A stretch of 64,000 nt of DNA from positions 3,602,265 to 3,666,264 of the forward strand of contig NZ_KB911581.1 of NCBI RefSeq assembly GCF_000383595.1. The letters run 5' to 3'. Origin of the DNA: Streptomyces bottropensis ATCC 25435 (GTDB lineage: Bacteria; Actinomycetota; Actinomycetes; Streptomycetales; Streptomycetaceae). Positions within the stretch are counted from its first letter, which is position 1. Each line of letters starts with the position of its first letter. The notes beneath the pieces were generated by a model. That model saw only the letters and a list, made by a program, of their open reading frames with translations. It had not been told where the DNA came from and searched no databases. Both the position numbers and the translations under genes were made by a program. Below are positions 43,726 to 55,138 of this stretch, one piece after another.

Positions 43726-43810
43726 CCGGCATGTTCGAGGCCCCGTACCCGTCCCGCACGACCGGTACGGCCCACCCGCTCCCTTCGACCGCGACCGCGA
43801 GGCACACGCA

Positions 43811-44881
43811 ATGAACTGGGACGACACGACCGACGACACCGCCGCCGAGCGGCTGGTGGGCTCTGTCGCCGACCGTGAGGACCAGGCCGTCGAGGCCGCC
43901 CTGCGCCCCAAGGACCTGGACGAGTTCATCGGTCAGGAGAAGGTCCGTGAACAGCTCGACCTCGTCCTGCGTGCCGCACGCGCGCGCGGGGCCACCGCCG
44001 ACCACGTGCTGCTCTCCGGCGCCCCCGGCCTCGGCAAGACCACCCTCTCGATGATCATCGCGGCCGAGATGGGCGCCCCCATCCGGATCACCTCCGGCCC
44101 CGCCATCCAGCACGCCGGCGACCTCGCCGCGATCCTCTCCTCCCTGCAGGAGGGCGAGGTCCTCTTCCTCGACGAGATCCACCGCATGTCCCGGCCCGCC
44201 GAGGAGATGCTGTACATGGCGATGGAGGACTTCCGCGTCGACGTGATCGTCGGCAAGGGCCCCGGTGCCACCGCGATCCCCCTCGAACTGCCGCCCTTCA
44301 CCCTGGTCGGCGCCACCACGCGCGCGGGGCTGCTGCCGCCCCCGCTGCGCGACCGCTTCGGCTTCACCGCGCACATGGAGTTCTACGAGCCCGCCGAGCT
44401 GGAGCGGGTCATCCACCGCTCGGCGAGCCTCCTCGACGTCGAGATCGACCCGGCCGGTGCCGCGGAGATCGCGGGCCGCTCGCGCGGCACCCCCCGTATC
44501 GCCAACCGCCTGCTGCGCCGCGTCCGGGACTACGCGCAGGTCAAGGCGGACGGCTTCATCACGCGCGACATCGCCGGGGCCGCCCTCGCCGTCTACGAGG
44601 TGGACGGCCGCGGCCTCGACCGCCTCGACCGGGGAGTCCTCGAAGCCCTGCTCAAGCTGTTCGGCGGCGGACCCGTCGGCCTGTCCACCCTCGCCGTCGC
44701 CGTGGGGGAGGAGCGCGAGACCGTCGAGGAGGTCGCCGAGCCCTTCCTCGTCCGCGAGGGACTGCTCGCCCGGACCCCCCGCGGCCGGGTGGCGACCCCC
44801 GCCGCCTGGGCCCACCTCGGACTCACCCCGCCACGCGGCACGACCGGCGGAAACGGACAACAGGACCTGTTCGGGGCGTGA
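43811..44881 (+). CDS. ruvB: Holliday junction DNA helicase RuvB
   Basis: The 356-residue AAA+ motor has Walker [10 protein letters not shown] (~72-80), Walker B FLDEIHR (~119), sensor 1 GATTRAG, and the arginine-rich sensor 2 region [17 protein letters not shown]. The winged-helix domain follows. The N-terminus has [11 protein letters not shown]. It drives branch migration with RuvA. The end is extended by a short Gly/Asn/Gln-rich tail. Confidence 0.98.
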   Translation: MNWDDTTDDTAAERLVGSVADREDQAVEAALRPKDLDEFIGQEKVREQLDLVLRAARARGATADHVLLSGAPGLGKTTLSMIIAAEMGAPIRITSGPAIQHAGDLAAILSSLQEGEVLFLDEIHRMSRPAEEMLYMAMEDFRVDVIVGKGPGATAIPLELPPFTLVGATTRAGLLPPPLRDRFGFTAHMEFYEPAELERVIHRSASLLDVEIDPAGAAEIAGRSRGTPRIANRLLRRVRDYAQVKADGFITRDIAGAALAVYEVDGRGLDRLDRGVLEALLKLFGGGPVGLSTLAVAVGEERETVEEVAEPFLVREGLLARTPRGRVATPAAWAHLGLTPPRGTTGGNGQQDLFGA

Positions 44882-44938
44882 CCCTCTCGTGACGGCGCGG
44901 TACTCGCCCGGCATGGAACCCCGGTGACATGCTGTGCG

Positions 44939-44968
44939 TTGTTCCATCACGGCGGACTCGCTTAGACT
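44939..44968 (+). promoter_or_regulatory. promoter of yajC-secD-secF-apt
   Basis: TTGTTC (44939-44944) and TAGACT (44963-44968) are 18 bp apart. GGCGGA (44951-44956) and TCCGCC (44968-44973) form an inverted repeat around the -10 element. The leader to yajC would be about 80 nt. Confidence 0.6.
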
Positions 44969-45055
44969 CCGCCGATGCCGCCCCTGTCGGCAGCGCACAT
45001 ACCCCCAACCATCAGGCCGCTCGCCATCGCGGTCGTGTGAAGGAAGTTCCGACCC

Positions 45056-45565
45056 GTGAGTCTCGTGACCCTCCTCCCGTTCATCGTGCTCATCGGGGCC
45101 ATGATCCTGATGACCCGATCGGCCAAGAAGAAGCAGCAGCAGGCCGTCGACATGCGGAACCAGTTGCAGCCCGGTTCCGGCGTCCGCACGATCGGGGGCA
45201 TGTACGCGACCGTCAAGGAGGTCAGCGAGGACACTCTCCTCCTCGACGCCGGGCCGGGCGTCGAGCTGCTGTTCGCTAAGAACGCCATCGGTGCCGTCCT
45301 CAGCGACGAGGAGTACAACCGGATCGTCCACGGCATCGAGCACGACCTGAAGTCCGATGTCGTCCCCGACGACGCCTCCGCCCTCACCGAGACCGACGAG
45401 CCCTCCGACGACGCTTCCGCCGCTTCCGACGACAAGCCCATCGACCTCGGCAAGAAGGACGCGTCCGACGACGCGACCGACGAGACCGCCGAGGCGAAGG
45501 ACGACGACACCAAGTCCGTCGAAGCAGAGCCGAAGAAGACCGACGGCGAGTCCGACGCGAAGTAG
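45056..45565 (+). CDS. yajC: preprotein translocase subunit YajC with acidic C-terminal extension
   Basis: The 169-residue protein begins with one span (LVTLLPFIVLIGAMILMTRSAKKKQ) and the conserved VDMRNQLQPGSGVRTIGGMYATVKEV. YajC assists SecDF in the translocon. Family members end near residue 100-110. Here a long Asp/Glu/Thr/Ala-rich tail (~100-169) with alternating acidic and Lys residues follows, probably disordered in the cytoplasm. GTG 45056 follows AAGGAAG. Confidence 0.95.
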   Translation: MSLVTLLPFIVLIGAMILMTRSAKKKQQQAVDMRNQLQPGSGVRTIGGMYATVKEVSEDTLLLDAGPGVELLFAKNAIGAVLSDEEYNRIVHGIEHDLKSDVVPDDASALTETDEPSDDASAASDDKPIDLGKKDASDDATDETAEAKDDDTKSVEAEPKKTDGESDAK

Positions 45566-45696
45566 TCACGTCCCGGGAGTGCGAGCGAGAACCGCCCGCG
45601 CCCCGGGAACGTGCCGTTTTCGCCCGGATTCCCGACACCAGTCATGGCCGCCCCCGCGCTGACCCCGCCCGGCGGCCCGAGAGGGAGTACGAGAAG

Positions 45697-47469
45697 GTGG
45701 CAGCACCGAAGAAGGGCCGGAGCGCGAGTGCCCAGAGCAAGCCTGGGCGCGCGCTGGCCCTCATCCTGATCGCCCTTGTGGCGCTCACCGGGGGAATGTT
45801 CGCCTCCGGACACACCACTCCGCGTCTCGGCATCGACCTCGCCGGTGGTACGAGCATCACGCTCGAGGCGAGGAGCGGCCAGGAATCGGCGATCAACAAG
45901 ACCAACATGGACACCGCGGTCGAGATCATGAACCGCCGTGTCAATGGTCTGGGTGTCTCCGAGGCCGAGGTCCAGACCCAGGGCGATCGCAACATCATCG
46001 TCAACATTCCCAAGGGCACGAACTCCGAGGAGGCCCGGGACCAGGTCGGCACCACCGCGAAGCTGTACTTCCGTCCGGTCCTGCAGAGCCAGGTCGGCAC
46101 CGGCGCGACCCAGGAGCCGAGCACCTCGGCGAGCCCCAGCGGCAAGAGCAGCGGATCGCCCAGCCCGTCGGGCTCCGACGGCAAGGACGAGGCCACCGAG
46201 CCCGGGGCCGGTGACTCCGCCAGCCCGTCGTCCTCCGCCACGTCCCAGGGCCGCGCGGTCACCGACGCGCTGAAGGCCGACCCCACGCCCTCGGGCAGCG
46301 GGTCCGCGTCCGCCAAGGCCACCGGCAGCGCCTCGCCGCCGGCGAGCCCGAGCGTCGACCCGGAGACCCAGGCGCTCCAGGCCAAGTTCGCCGCCCTGGA
46401 CTGCAGCGATCCCAAGCAGCGTGCCAAGGCCGGCAAGGGCAAGAGCACCGACGTCGTCGTGGCCTGCGGCCAGGACAACGGCGCCTGGAGCAAGTTCGTG
46501 CTCGGCCCGGTCGGGGTCGACGGCACCGAGGTCGACAAGGCCCAGGCGCTGCTCGACACGCAGAGCGGCACCGGCTGGCAGGTCGTCATGGACTTCAACT
46601 CCAAGGGAGCGAAGAAGTTCGCCGACATCACCGGCCAGCTGGCGACCCAGACCTCTCCGCAGAACGAGTTCGCGATCGTCCTGGACGACGAGGTCGTCTC
46701 CCACCCCTACGTGCGCGCGGCGGTCACCGGCGGCAACGCCGAGATCTCCGGCAGCTTCACGCAGGAGGAGGCCCAGAACCTCGCCAACATGCTGTCGTAC
46801 GGTGCCCTCCCGCTCACCTTCAAGACGGCGAGTGTCACCACCGTCAGCCCCGCGCTCGGCGGTGACCAGCTGCAGGCCGGTCTGATCGCCGGTGCGATCG
46901 GTCTGGCCCTGGTCATGATCTACCTGATCGTCTACTACCGCGGCCTGTCGCTGATCGCCATCGCCTCGCTGCTGATGTCGGCGGCCCTGACCTACGTGCT
47001 CATGGCACTGCTCGGTCCGGCCATCGGCTTCGCGCTGAACCTCCCGGCGGTCTGCGGCGCGATCGTCGCGATCGGCATCACGGCGGACTCGTTCATCGTG
47101 TACTTCGAACGCGTACGGGACGAGATCCGCGAGGGCCGCACGCTGCGCCCCGCCGTCGAGCGGGCCTGGCCGCGCGCCCGGCGCACCATCCTGGTCTCCG
47201 ACTTCGTGTCGTTCCTCTCCGCCGCGGTGCTCTTCGTCGTCACCGTCGGAAAGGTCCAGGGCTTCGCGTTCACGCTCGGTCTGACGACCGTGCTCGACGT
47301 CGTGGTCGTCTTCTTCTTCACGAAGCCGCTCCTGACGCTGCTGGCCCGCACCAAGTTCTTCGGTAACGGACACAGCTGGTCCGGTCTCGACCCCAAGCGC
47401 CTGGGAGCCCGGCCGCCGCTGCGCCGCACCCGCCGTCCCGCCGTCCCCGCCGACCCGAAGGAGGCCTGA
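45697..47469 (+). CDS. secD: protein translocase subunit SecD with a Ser/Pro-rich insertion
   Basis: The 590-residue protein has an N-terminal span (RALALILIALVALTGG, ~15-33), the P1 region with LGIDLAGGTSITLEA, and a C-terminal five-span region (~390-560) with LALVMIYLIVYYRGLSLIA and GITADSFIVYFERVRDE. The last is the RND-type site linked to the proton gradient. A low-complexity Ser/Pro/Gly/Ala insertion fills ~140-225 in the extracytoplasmic domain, which is unusual compared with short SecD proteins. SecDF uses the proton motive force to pull exported proteins outward. The GTG start follows GAGAAG. secF follows after 1 bp. Confidence 0.96.
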   Translation: MAAPKKGRSASAQSKPGRALALILIALVALTGGMFASGHTTPRLGIDLAGGTSITLEARSGQESAINKTNMDTAVEIMNRRVNGLGVSEAEVQTQGDRNIIVNIPKGTNSEEARDQVGTTAKLYFRPVLQSQVGTGATQEPSTSASPSGKSSGSPSPSGSDGKDEATEPGAGDSASPSSSATSQGRAVTDALKADPTPSGSGSASAKATGSASPPASPSVDPETQALQAKFAALDCSDPKQRAKAGKGKSTDVVVACGQDNGAWSKFVLGPVGVDGTEVDKAQALLDTQSGTGWQVVMDFNSKGAKKFADITGQLATQTSPQNEFAIVLDDEVVSHPYVRAAVTGGNAEISGSFTQEEAQNLANMLSYGALPLTFKTASVTTVSPALGGDQLQAGLIAGAIGLALVMIYLIVYYRGLSLIAIASLLMSAALTYVLMALLGPAIGFALNLPAVCGAIVAIGITADSFIVYFERVRDEIREGRTLRPAVERAWPRARRTILVSDFVSFLSAAVLFVVTVGKVQGFAFTLGLTTVLDVVVVFFFTKPLLTLLARTKFFGNGHSWSGLDPKRLGARPPLRRTRRPAVPADPKEA

Positions 47470-47470
47470 G

Positions 47471-48568
47471 ATGTCGAAGCTCGGTGACCTCGGAGCCCGA
47501 CTCCACCGCGGCGAGGTCGGTTACGACTTCGTCGGCAACCGCAAGATCTGGTACGGCGTCTCGATCCTGATCACCATCACGGCCATCCTCGGCCTGGCGG
47601 TGCGCGGCCTGAGCATGGGCATCGAATTCCAGGGCGGCGCCGTCTTCACCACGGAGCGGACGAGCGTCTCGGTCACCCAGGCCGAGGAGTACGCGGAGAA
47701 GGCCTCCGGCCACGACGCGATCGTGCAGAAGCTCGGCAACGACACCCTGCGCATCCAGATCTCCGGTGTGGACACGGCCAAGTCCGACGAGGTCCAGAAG
47801 GAACTCGCCAAGGACCTCAAGGTCGACGCGGACACGATCAACGCCGACCTGGTCGGCCCCAGTTGGGGTGAGCAGATCGCCACCAAGGCCTGGCAGGGCC
47901 TCGCGATCTTCCTGGTCCTCGTGGTGATCTACCTGGCGATCGCGTTCGAGTTGCGGATGGCCATCGCCGCGTTCGTCGCCCTGATCCACGACATCACCAT
48001 CACGATCGGCATCTACGCCCTCGTCGGCTTCGAGGTGACGCCGGGCACGGTGATCGGTCTGCTCACGATCCTCGGCTACTCGCTCTACGACACGGTCGTC
48101 GTCTTCGACAGCCTCAAGGAGCAGACCAAGGACATCACCAAGCAGACCCGCTGGACGTACGCCGAGATCGCCAACCGTTCGATCAACAGCACCCTGGTGC
48201 GGTCGATCAACACCACGGTGGTCGCGCTGCTGCCGGTCGCCGGTCTGCTGTTCATCGGTGGCGGTGTCCTCGGCGCGGGCATGCTCAACGACATCTCGCT
48301 GTCCCTGTTCGTCGGCCTCGCGGCCGGCGCGTACTCGTCGATCTTCATCGCCACGCCGCTCGTCGCCGACCTCAAGGAGCGCGAGCCGCAGCTGAAGGCC
48401 CTCAAGAAGCGCGTCCTCGCCAAGCGGGCCCAGGCCGGGCACGAGGGCCCGGAGCCGGCGGACGACGGCCCGTACGACGACGAGCCGGCTGAGGCCACCC
48501 CCGCGGTGGTCGGGCCGCGCACCCAGTCCGGTGGCCGCAGTCGCGGCCGGGGCGGCAAGCGGCGATGA
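47471..48568 (+). CDS. secF: protein translocase subunit SecF
   Basis: The 365-residue protein has six spans: an N-terminal SILITITAILGLAVRG, and a later core with LVLVVIYLAIAFELRMAIAA, LTILGYSLYDTVVVFD and NTTVVALLPVAGLLFIGGG. The extracytoplasmic P1-like region contains GIEFQGGAVF. It partners SecD. The C-terminus (~320-365) is a charged, Arg/Gly-rich tail. Its stop overlaps the apt ATG (ATGA). Confidence 0.97.
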   Translation: MSKLGDLGARLHRGEVGYDFVGNRKIWYGVSILITITAILGLAVRGLSMGIEFQGGAVFTTERTSVSVTQAEEYAEKASGHDAIVQKLGNDTLRIQISGVDTAKSDEVQKELAKDLKVDADTINADLVGPSWGEQIATKAWQGLAIFLVLVVIYLAIAFELRMAIAAFVALIHDITITIGIYALVGFEVTPGTVIGLLTILGYSLYDTVVVFDSLKEQTKDITKQTRWTYAEIANRSINSTLVRSINTTVVALLPVAGLLFIGGGVLGAGMLNDISLSLFVGLAAGAYSSIFIATPLVADLKEREPQLKALKKRVLAKRAQAGHEGPEPADDGPYDDEPAEATPAVVGPRTQSGGRSRGRGGKRR

Positions 48569-49104
48569 CCGATATCAAGGAGCTGCTGCTCAGCCGTATC
48601 CGTGACGTCGCCGACCACCCCGAGCCGGGGGTGATGTTCAAGGACATCACCCCGCTGCTCGCCGACCCGGCGGCGTTCACCGCGCTGACGGACGCGCTGG
48701 CGGAGCTGACCGTCCGGCACGGCGCCACGAAGATCGTCGGCCTGGAGGCCCGGGGCTTCATCCTGGGCGCCCCGGCCGCGGTCCGCGCGGGCGTCGGCTT
48801 CATCCCCGTACGCAAGGCCGGCAAGCTCCCCGGGGCCACGCTCAGCCAGGCGTACGACCTGGAGTACGGCTCCGCCGAGATCGAGGTGCACGCCGAGGAC
48901 CTGATCGAGGGCGACCGTGTGATGGTCATCGACGACGTCCTCGCGACCGGCGGCACGGCCGAGGCGTCCCTGCAGCTCATCCGGCGGGCGGGCGCAGAGG
49001 TCGCGGGCGTGGCGGTGCTGATGGAGCTGTCCTTCCTGGCGGGCCGGCAACGGCTGGAGGCCGTACTGGACGGCGCCCCACTGGAGTCGCTGATCCGGGT
49101 CTGA
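48565..49104 (+). CDS. apt: adenine phosphoribosyltransferase
   Basis: The 179-residue protein has the PRPP-binding loop VMVIDDVLATGGT (~130) and the early PGVMFKDITPLLADP. GLEARGFILGAP holds the base-site region. It salvages adenine to AMP. Its ATG overlaps the secF stop. This order (secF-apt-relA) is typical of Actinobacteria. The unit ends at the terminator at 49184-49242. Confidence 0.97.
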   Translation: MTDIKELLLSRIRDVADHPEPGVMFKDITPLLADPAAFTALTDALAELTVRHGATKIVGLEARGFILGAPAAVRAGVGFIPVRKAGKLPGATLSQAYDLEYGSAEIEVHAEDLIEGDRVMVIDDVLATGGTAEASLQLIRRAGAEVAGVAVLMELSFLAGRQRLEAVLDGAPLESLIRV

Positions 49105-49183
49105 CCGGATTTGTGTGAACGGGGTCGATCCTCAGGGGCCGATCCTGACCGGCTGGATCCGAACGGGTTCGAGAGCGTGTCCA

Positions 49184-49242
49184 CGGTGCCTCCCACCGAG
49201 CGCCGATCGCGGCGCACGGCGGGAGGCACCGTTCGCCTTTCT
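49184..49242 (+). terminator. terminator after apt
   Basis: CGGTGCCTCCC (49184-49194) pairs with 49221-49231, and inside it GCGCCG (49200-49205) pairs with 49210-49215. TTCGCCTTTCT follows. It is a compound hairpin. Confidence 0.85.
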
Positions 49243-49302
49243 CCCTCCCCCTCCCCGCGCGGCGCGGGCCCGGCCGCCGACCGAGATCACTTCCGGTCTA
49301 GG

Positions 49303-49332
49303 TTGACATGCGCTGGTCATTAGGGTCAGATG
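49303..49332 (+). promoter_or_regulatory. candidate promoter of the secreted protein gene
   Basis: A perfect TTGACA (49303-49308) is followed after 18 bp by CAGATG (49327-49332); TAGGGT (49321-49326) is an alternative -10 but too close. The leader would be about 140 nt. No gene is seen between 49105 and 49477. Confidence 0.35.
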
Positions 49333-49477
49333 ATCATGCGCCACATCGACCACTTGACCTCTGGTCCGGGCGCAGGGGGAACGGCCGACCATGCGAAGTG
49401 CGCCTCGCCGAGGCGTGCCTTCGTGTTCCCCCGACGGACTGGTGGCCACGGAACACACGGAACACAGGGGGATTTTC

Positions 49478-49900
49478 ATGCGTCTGCGCACTCTGCCGAT
49501 CATCACCGCCATCGCCGCCGCCACCTTCGTCGGTGCCGCGGCGAGCCCCGCACAGGCGGGCACGGGGCTGCTCCTGGCCGTGCAGATCAACAACTTCCAG
49601 GACTGGGGCAACTTCAACCAGGACCCGGTGGACCACCCCGGCAGCAGCCAGGACGTTCCCGGCGACGCCATCCGCGCCTGTGACTTCACCGCGGACCGGT
49701 GGGGCGTGACGGTCTGGCTGGACGTCAACCGCAACGGCACCTGGGACCGCACCTCCACGACCGCCGGCAACCCGTCGGACTACTGCAGCGACTGGGTGAC
49801 CGGCAACCTCACGGAGGGGACCCGGGTGACCCTCAAGGCCTGCAACACCAAGGCCGGGTTCGCGCCGAAGAACTGCAAGGAGGACGACACCGTCGCATGA
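49478..49900 (+). CDS. small secreted four-cysteine protein
   Basis: The ATG at 49478 follows AGGGGGA by about 5 bp and gives 140 residues. A Sec signal peptide fills residues 1-28 (basic start MRLR, hydrophobic core, cleavage near AQAG). The mature part of ~112 residues has four Cys (RACDF, DYCSD, KACNT, KNCKE), enough for two disulfides. It also has DVNRNGTWDR, a Ca-binding-like Asp/Asn loop, and few other features. The family is not recognised. It stands as a single gene between two terminators. Confidence 0.82.
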   Translation: MRLRTLPIITAIAAATFVGAAASPAQAGTGLLLAVQINNFQDWGNFNQDPVDHPGSSQDVPGDAIRACDFTADRWGVTVWLDVNRNGTWDRTSTTAGNPSDYCSDWVTGNLTEGTRVTLKACNTKAGFAPKNCKEDDTVA

Positions 49901-49984
49901 GCGGCGGGGGTGCAGGGTGACACGGTCGTCACCACCGGGCCCGTCGGGCCCGACCGGTACCCGTGACGACCCTGGCATCGCACC

Positions 49985-50018
49985 GAGGCGGGCCCCCGAG
50001 GAATCAGGGGCCCGCCTC
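49985..50018 (+). terminator. terminator after the secreted protein gene
   Basis: GAGGCGGGCCCC (49985-49996) pairs perfectly with 50007-50018 around a 10-nt loop. TGGTGTTT follows. Confidence 0.8.
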
Positions 50019-50077
50019 TGGTGTTTCACCAGTACACAGCCCTCTCGATGGCCTGAAGGCGATCCCGGGACGCGGGA

Positions 50078-50083
50078 TAGCTA
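50078..50083 (+). promoter_or_regulatory. possible -10 of relA
   Basis: TAGCTA lies 18 bp after TGAAGG (50054-50059). The elements are weak and TACCAT (50082-50087) is an alternative. Confidence 0.3.
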
Positions 50084-50138
50084 CCATGGGTGCTCCGGAG
50101 CCTGACCGGGGGACCCGGATCGCGCACGAGGAGTCCTC

Positions 50139-52688
<2,550 letters not shown>

Positions 52689-52697
52689 GTCCGGCCT

Positions 52698-52754
52698 GGC
52701 ACAGACGAGAGGGGCTCCCGCACGAATCGTGCGGGAGCCCCTCTCGTCTGTGCC
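52698..52754. terminator. 28-bp palindromic bidirectional terminator
   Basis: The arms 52698-52725 and 52727-52754 are perfect complements over 28 bp, with a one-base centre (in RNA a 3-5 nt loop). It lies between the convergent relA and DUF349 genes. No U-tract follows on either side. Confidence 0.8.
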
Positions 52755-52760
52755 TCGGTG

Positions 52761-53990
52761 TCAGCCGCCGAACTCCTGCAGACCCTTCAGAGCCTGGTCC
52801 AGCAGGGCCTGACGGCCGTCGAGCTCTCGCTGGAGCTTGTCGGCCTTGGCGTTGTTGCCCTGGGCGCGGGCGGCCTCGATCTGGCTGCCCAGCTTGTCGA
52901 CGGCGGCCTGGAGCTGGCCCGTGAGACCGGCGGCACGGGCGCGGGCCTCCGGGTTGGTCCGGCGCCACTCCGCTTCCTCGGCCTCCTGGATGGCACGCTC
53001 GACGGCGTGCATCCGGGCCTCCACCTTCGGGCGGGCGTCGCGCGGGACGTGGCCGATGGCCTCCCAGCGCTCGTTGAGCGAGCGGAAGGCGGCACGCGCC
53101 GACTTCAGGTCCGTCACCGGCAGGATCTTCTCCGCCTCCCCGGCCAGCTCCTCCTTGAGCTTGAGGTTCTCCGACTGCTCCGCGTCACGCTCGGCGAACA
53201 CGGAACTGCGGGCGGCGAAGAAGACGTCCTGGGCACCGCGGAAGCGGTTCCACAGGTCGTCCTCGTGCTCGCGCTGGGCGCGGCCGGCGGCCTTCCAGTC
53301 GGCCATCAGCTCGCGGTAGCGCGCGGCCGTGGGGCCCCAGTCGGTCGAGCCGGACAGACCCTCGGCCTCCGCGACCAGCTTCTCCTTGACCTTGCGGGCG
53401 TCCTCGCGCTGCGCGTCGAGCTGCGCGAAGTGGGCCTTGCGACGCTTGGAGAACGCCGAGCGGGCGTGCGAGAAGCGGTGCCAGAGCTCGTCGTCGGACT
53501 TGCGGTCCAGCCGGGGCAGACCCTTCCAGGTGTCCACCAGCGCCCGCAGCCGCTCACCGGCGGACCGCCACTGGTCGGACTGGGCCAGCTCCTCCGCCTC
53601 GGTGACCAGGGCCTCCTTGGCGTGCCGGGCCTCGTCGGACTGCTTGGCCCGCTGCTGCTTGCGCTCCTCGCGGCGCGCGTCGACCGTCTCGACGAGCTTG
53701 TCCAGCCGGACCTTCAGGGCGTCCAGGTCACCGACCGCGTGATGCGCGTCCACCTGCTCGCGAATGTGGTCGATCGCGACCTGAGCGTCCTTGGCGGACA
53801 GGTCGGTGGTCTTCACCCGCTTCTCGAGGAGGCCGATTTCGACGACCAAGCCCTCGTACTTGCGCTCGAAGTAGGCCAGCGCTTCCTCAGGGGAGCCGGC
53901 CTGCCAGGAACCGACGACCTGCTCGCCGTCGGTCGTACGCACGTACACGGTCCCCGTCTCGTCGACGCGGCCCCACGGGTCGCTGCTCAC
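52761..53990 (-). CDS. DUF349 repeat protein
   Basis: The 409-residue protein is almost all helical and charged. DUF349 units repeat about every 75 residues, each with a W-x-x-A/L stretch and LW-x-R-F: DTWKGLPRLDRKSDDELWHRFSHARSAF, ADWKAAGRAQREHEDDLWNRFRGAQDVFF, and ERWEAIGHVPRDARPKVEARMHAVERAI. The N-terminal ~50 residues (WGRVDETGTVYVRTTDGEQVVGSW) form a separate beta-rich part. The role is unknown; RNA or ribosome links are speculative. GTG 53990 follows GGAGG. Confidence 0.9.
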   Translation of the reverse strand: MSSDPWGRVDETGTVYVRTTDGEQVVGSWQAGSPEEALAYFERKYEGLVVEIGLLEKRVKTTDLSAKDAQVAIDHIREQVDAHHAVGDLDALKVRLDKLVETVDARREERKQQRAKQSDEARHAKEALVTEAEELAQSDQWRSAGERLRALVDTWKGLPRLDRKSDDELWHRFSHARSAFSKRRKAHFAQLDAQREDARKVKEKLVAEAEGLSGSTDWGPTAARYRELMADWKAAGRAQREHEDDLWNRFRGAQDVFFAARSSVFAERDAEQSENLKLKEELAGEAEKILPVTDLKSARAAFRSLNERWEAIGHVPRDARPKVEARMHAVERAIQEAEEAEWRRTNPEARARAAGLTGQLQAAVDKLGSQIEAARAQGNNAKADKLQRELDGRQALLDQALKGLQEFGG

Positions 53991-54125
53991 AGCGCCTCCT
54001 CCACATGATGCCTGCAAGGGGCCTCAGCGCCCCCGGGCATCGTCCACAGTTTCGTCACGGCCAACATAGGCGACCGGCGGGTTGCCTGTCCGCATCCCGC
54101 GCGACCGAAATTTCGCTGTTGGGGG

Positions 54126-54968
54126 TCAGGACTTCTTGACAGTCGCCTTGTTGATCACGACGGTCGCGTTGGGTGCTCCGTCACCCATGCCGGTGCTCTC
54201 GCCGGCCTTGGCGATCTTCGTCAGGACCTTCATCCCCGCCTTGGTGATCGTGCCGAACGGTGTGTAGTTGGCCGGCAGCGGACTGTCCTGGAAGACGAGG
54301 AAGAACTGGCTGCCGCCGCTGTTCTTGCCCTCGCCCGTCTGCCCGTTGAACTGGTTCGCCATCGCGACCGTGCCCGCCGGGTACGTATCGCCCTTCAGGC
54401 GCGGGTCCTTCAGGTTCTCGTCGGGGATCGTGTAGCCGGGACCACCCATGCCGGTGCCCTGCGGGTCGCCGCACTGCAGCACGTAGATACCCTGCGTGGT
54501 GAGACGGTGGCACTTGGTGTGGTCCAAGTAGCCCTTGTTCACCAGGAAGTCGAACGAGTTGACCGTGTGCGGGGCCTTCGCCGCGTCCATCGTTATGGGG
54601 ATGGAACCGCAGGTGGTCCGCAGATCCATCGTGTACTTCGCGCTCTTGTCGATGGTGAGCGCGGGTTCCTTCTTGAAGGTGAGCTTCTCCACCTTGCCCG
54701 CGGCCGGCTTCTCGCACGGATCCGGCGCCTTGCTGGCACTGGGCGACGGGCTCGGCGACACCTCCGCGCCCGCGTTGTCCTTCTTGTCGTCACCCTTGAG
54801 CACGTCGGTCGTGTACAGCGCCACGCTGCCCACCAGGATCACACCGAGCACCGAGGCGATCACGGCGTTGCGGACATGGGCCTTGCGCCGCGCGGACGTA
54901 CGCCGCTGCTGCTGCCGCAAGAACTTCTCCCGGGCGAGCTGACGCCGCCGCTGATCCTGGCTGACCAC
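54126..54968 (-). CDS. membrane-anchored peptidyl-prolyl cis-trans isomerase (cyclophilin)
   Basis: The 280-residue protein has a basic cytoplasmic N-terminus (1-32), one span (~34-52, AVIASVLGVILVGSVALY), a Ser/Pro linker and an outer cyclophilin domain (~110-280). The domain shows TVNSFDFLVNKGYLDHTKCHR, GDPQGTGMGGPGY, AMANQFNGQTGEGKNSGGSQFFLVF and FGTITKAG. It should help fold secreted proteins outside the membrane. The usual FHRV is changed to CHRL, and a few Cys occur (C84, C120 region), so activity may differ from canonical cyclophilins. The GTG at 54968 follows GGAGAG. Confidence 0.92.
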   Translation of the reverse strand: MVSQDQRRRQLAREKFLRQQQRRTSARRKAHVRNAVIASVLGVILVGSVALYTTDVLKGDDKKDNAGAEVSPSPSPSASKAPDPCEKPAAGKVEKLTFKKEPALTIDKSAKYTMDLRTTCGSIPITMDAAKAPHTVNSFDFLVNKGYLDHTKCHRLTTQGIYVLQCGDPQGTGMGGPGYTIPDENLKDPRLKGDTYPAGTVAMANQFNGQTGEGKNSGGSQFFLVFQDSPLPANYTPFGTITKAGMKVLTKIAKAGESTGMGDGAPNATVVINKATVKKS

Positions 54969-55138
54969 GGGGTTCTCTCCTCATACGTCTCGTCCGCCGA
55001 CAGGTGCGTCGCGCGTCCGTCGAGTCGACTGTTTACGTGTGACCCGTACCGTATATGGGTTCGCTGGGGAAACGGCAGCGCCGGTAGGCTCTGATCCACA
55101 GCAACCCACCACTCTCGTACGCCACAAGAAGGACGATC

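Noticed and set aside
44962..47373. 803-aa minus-strand open frame over yajC and secD
   Set aside because: A mirror of the SecD coding strand; composition is typical of an antisense shadow.
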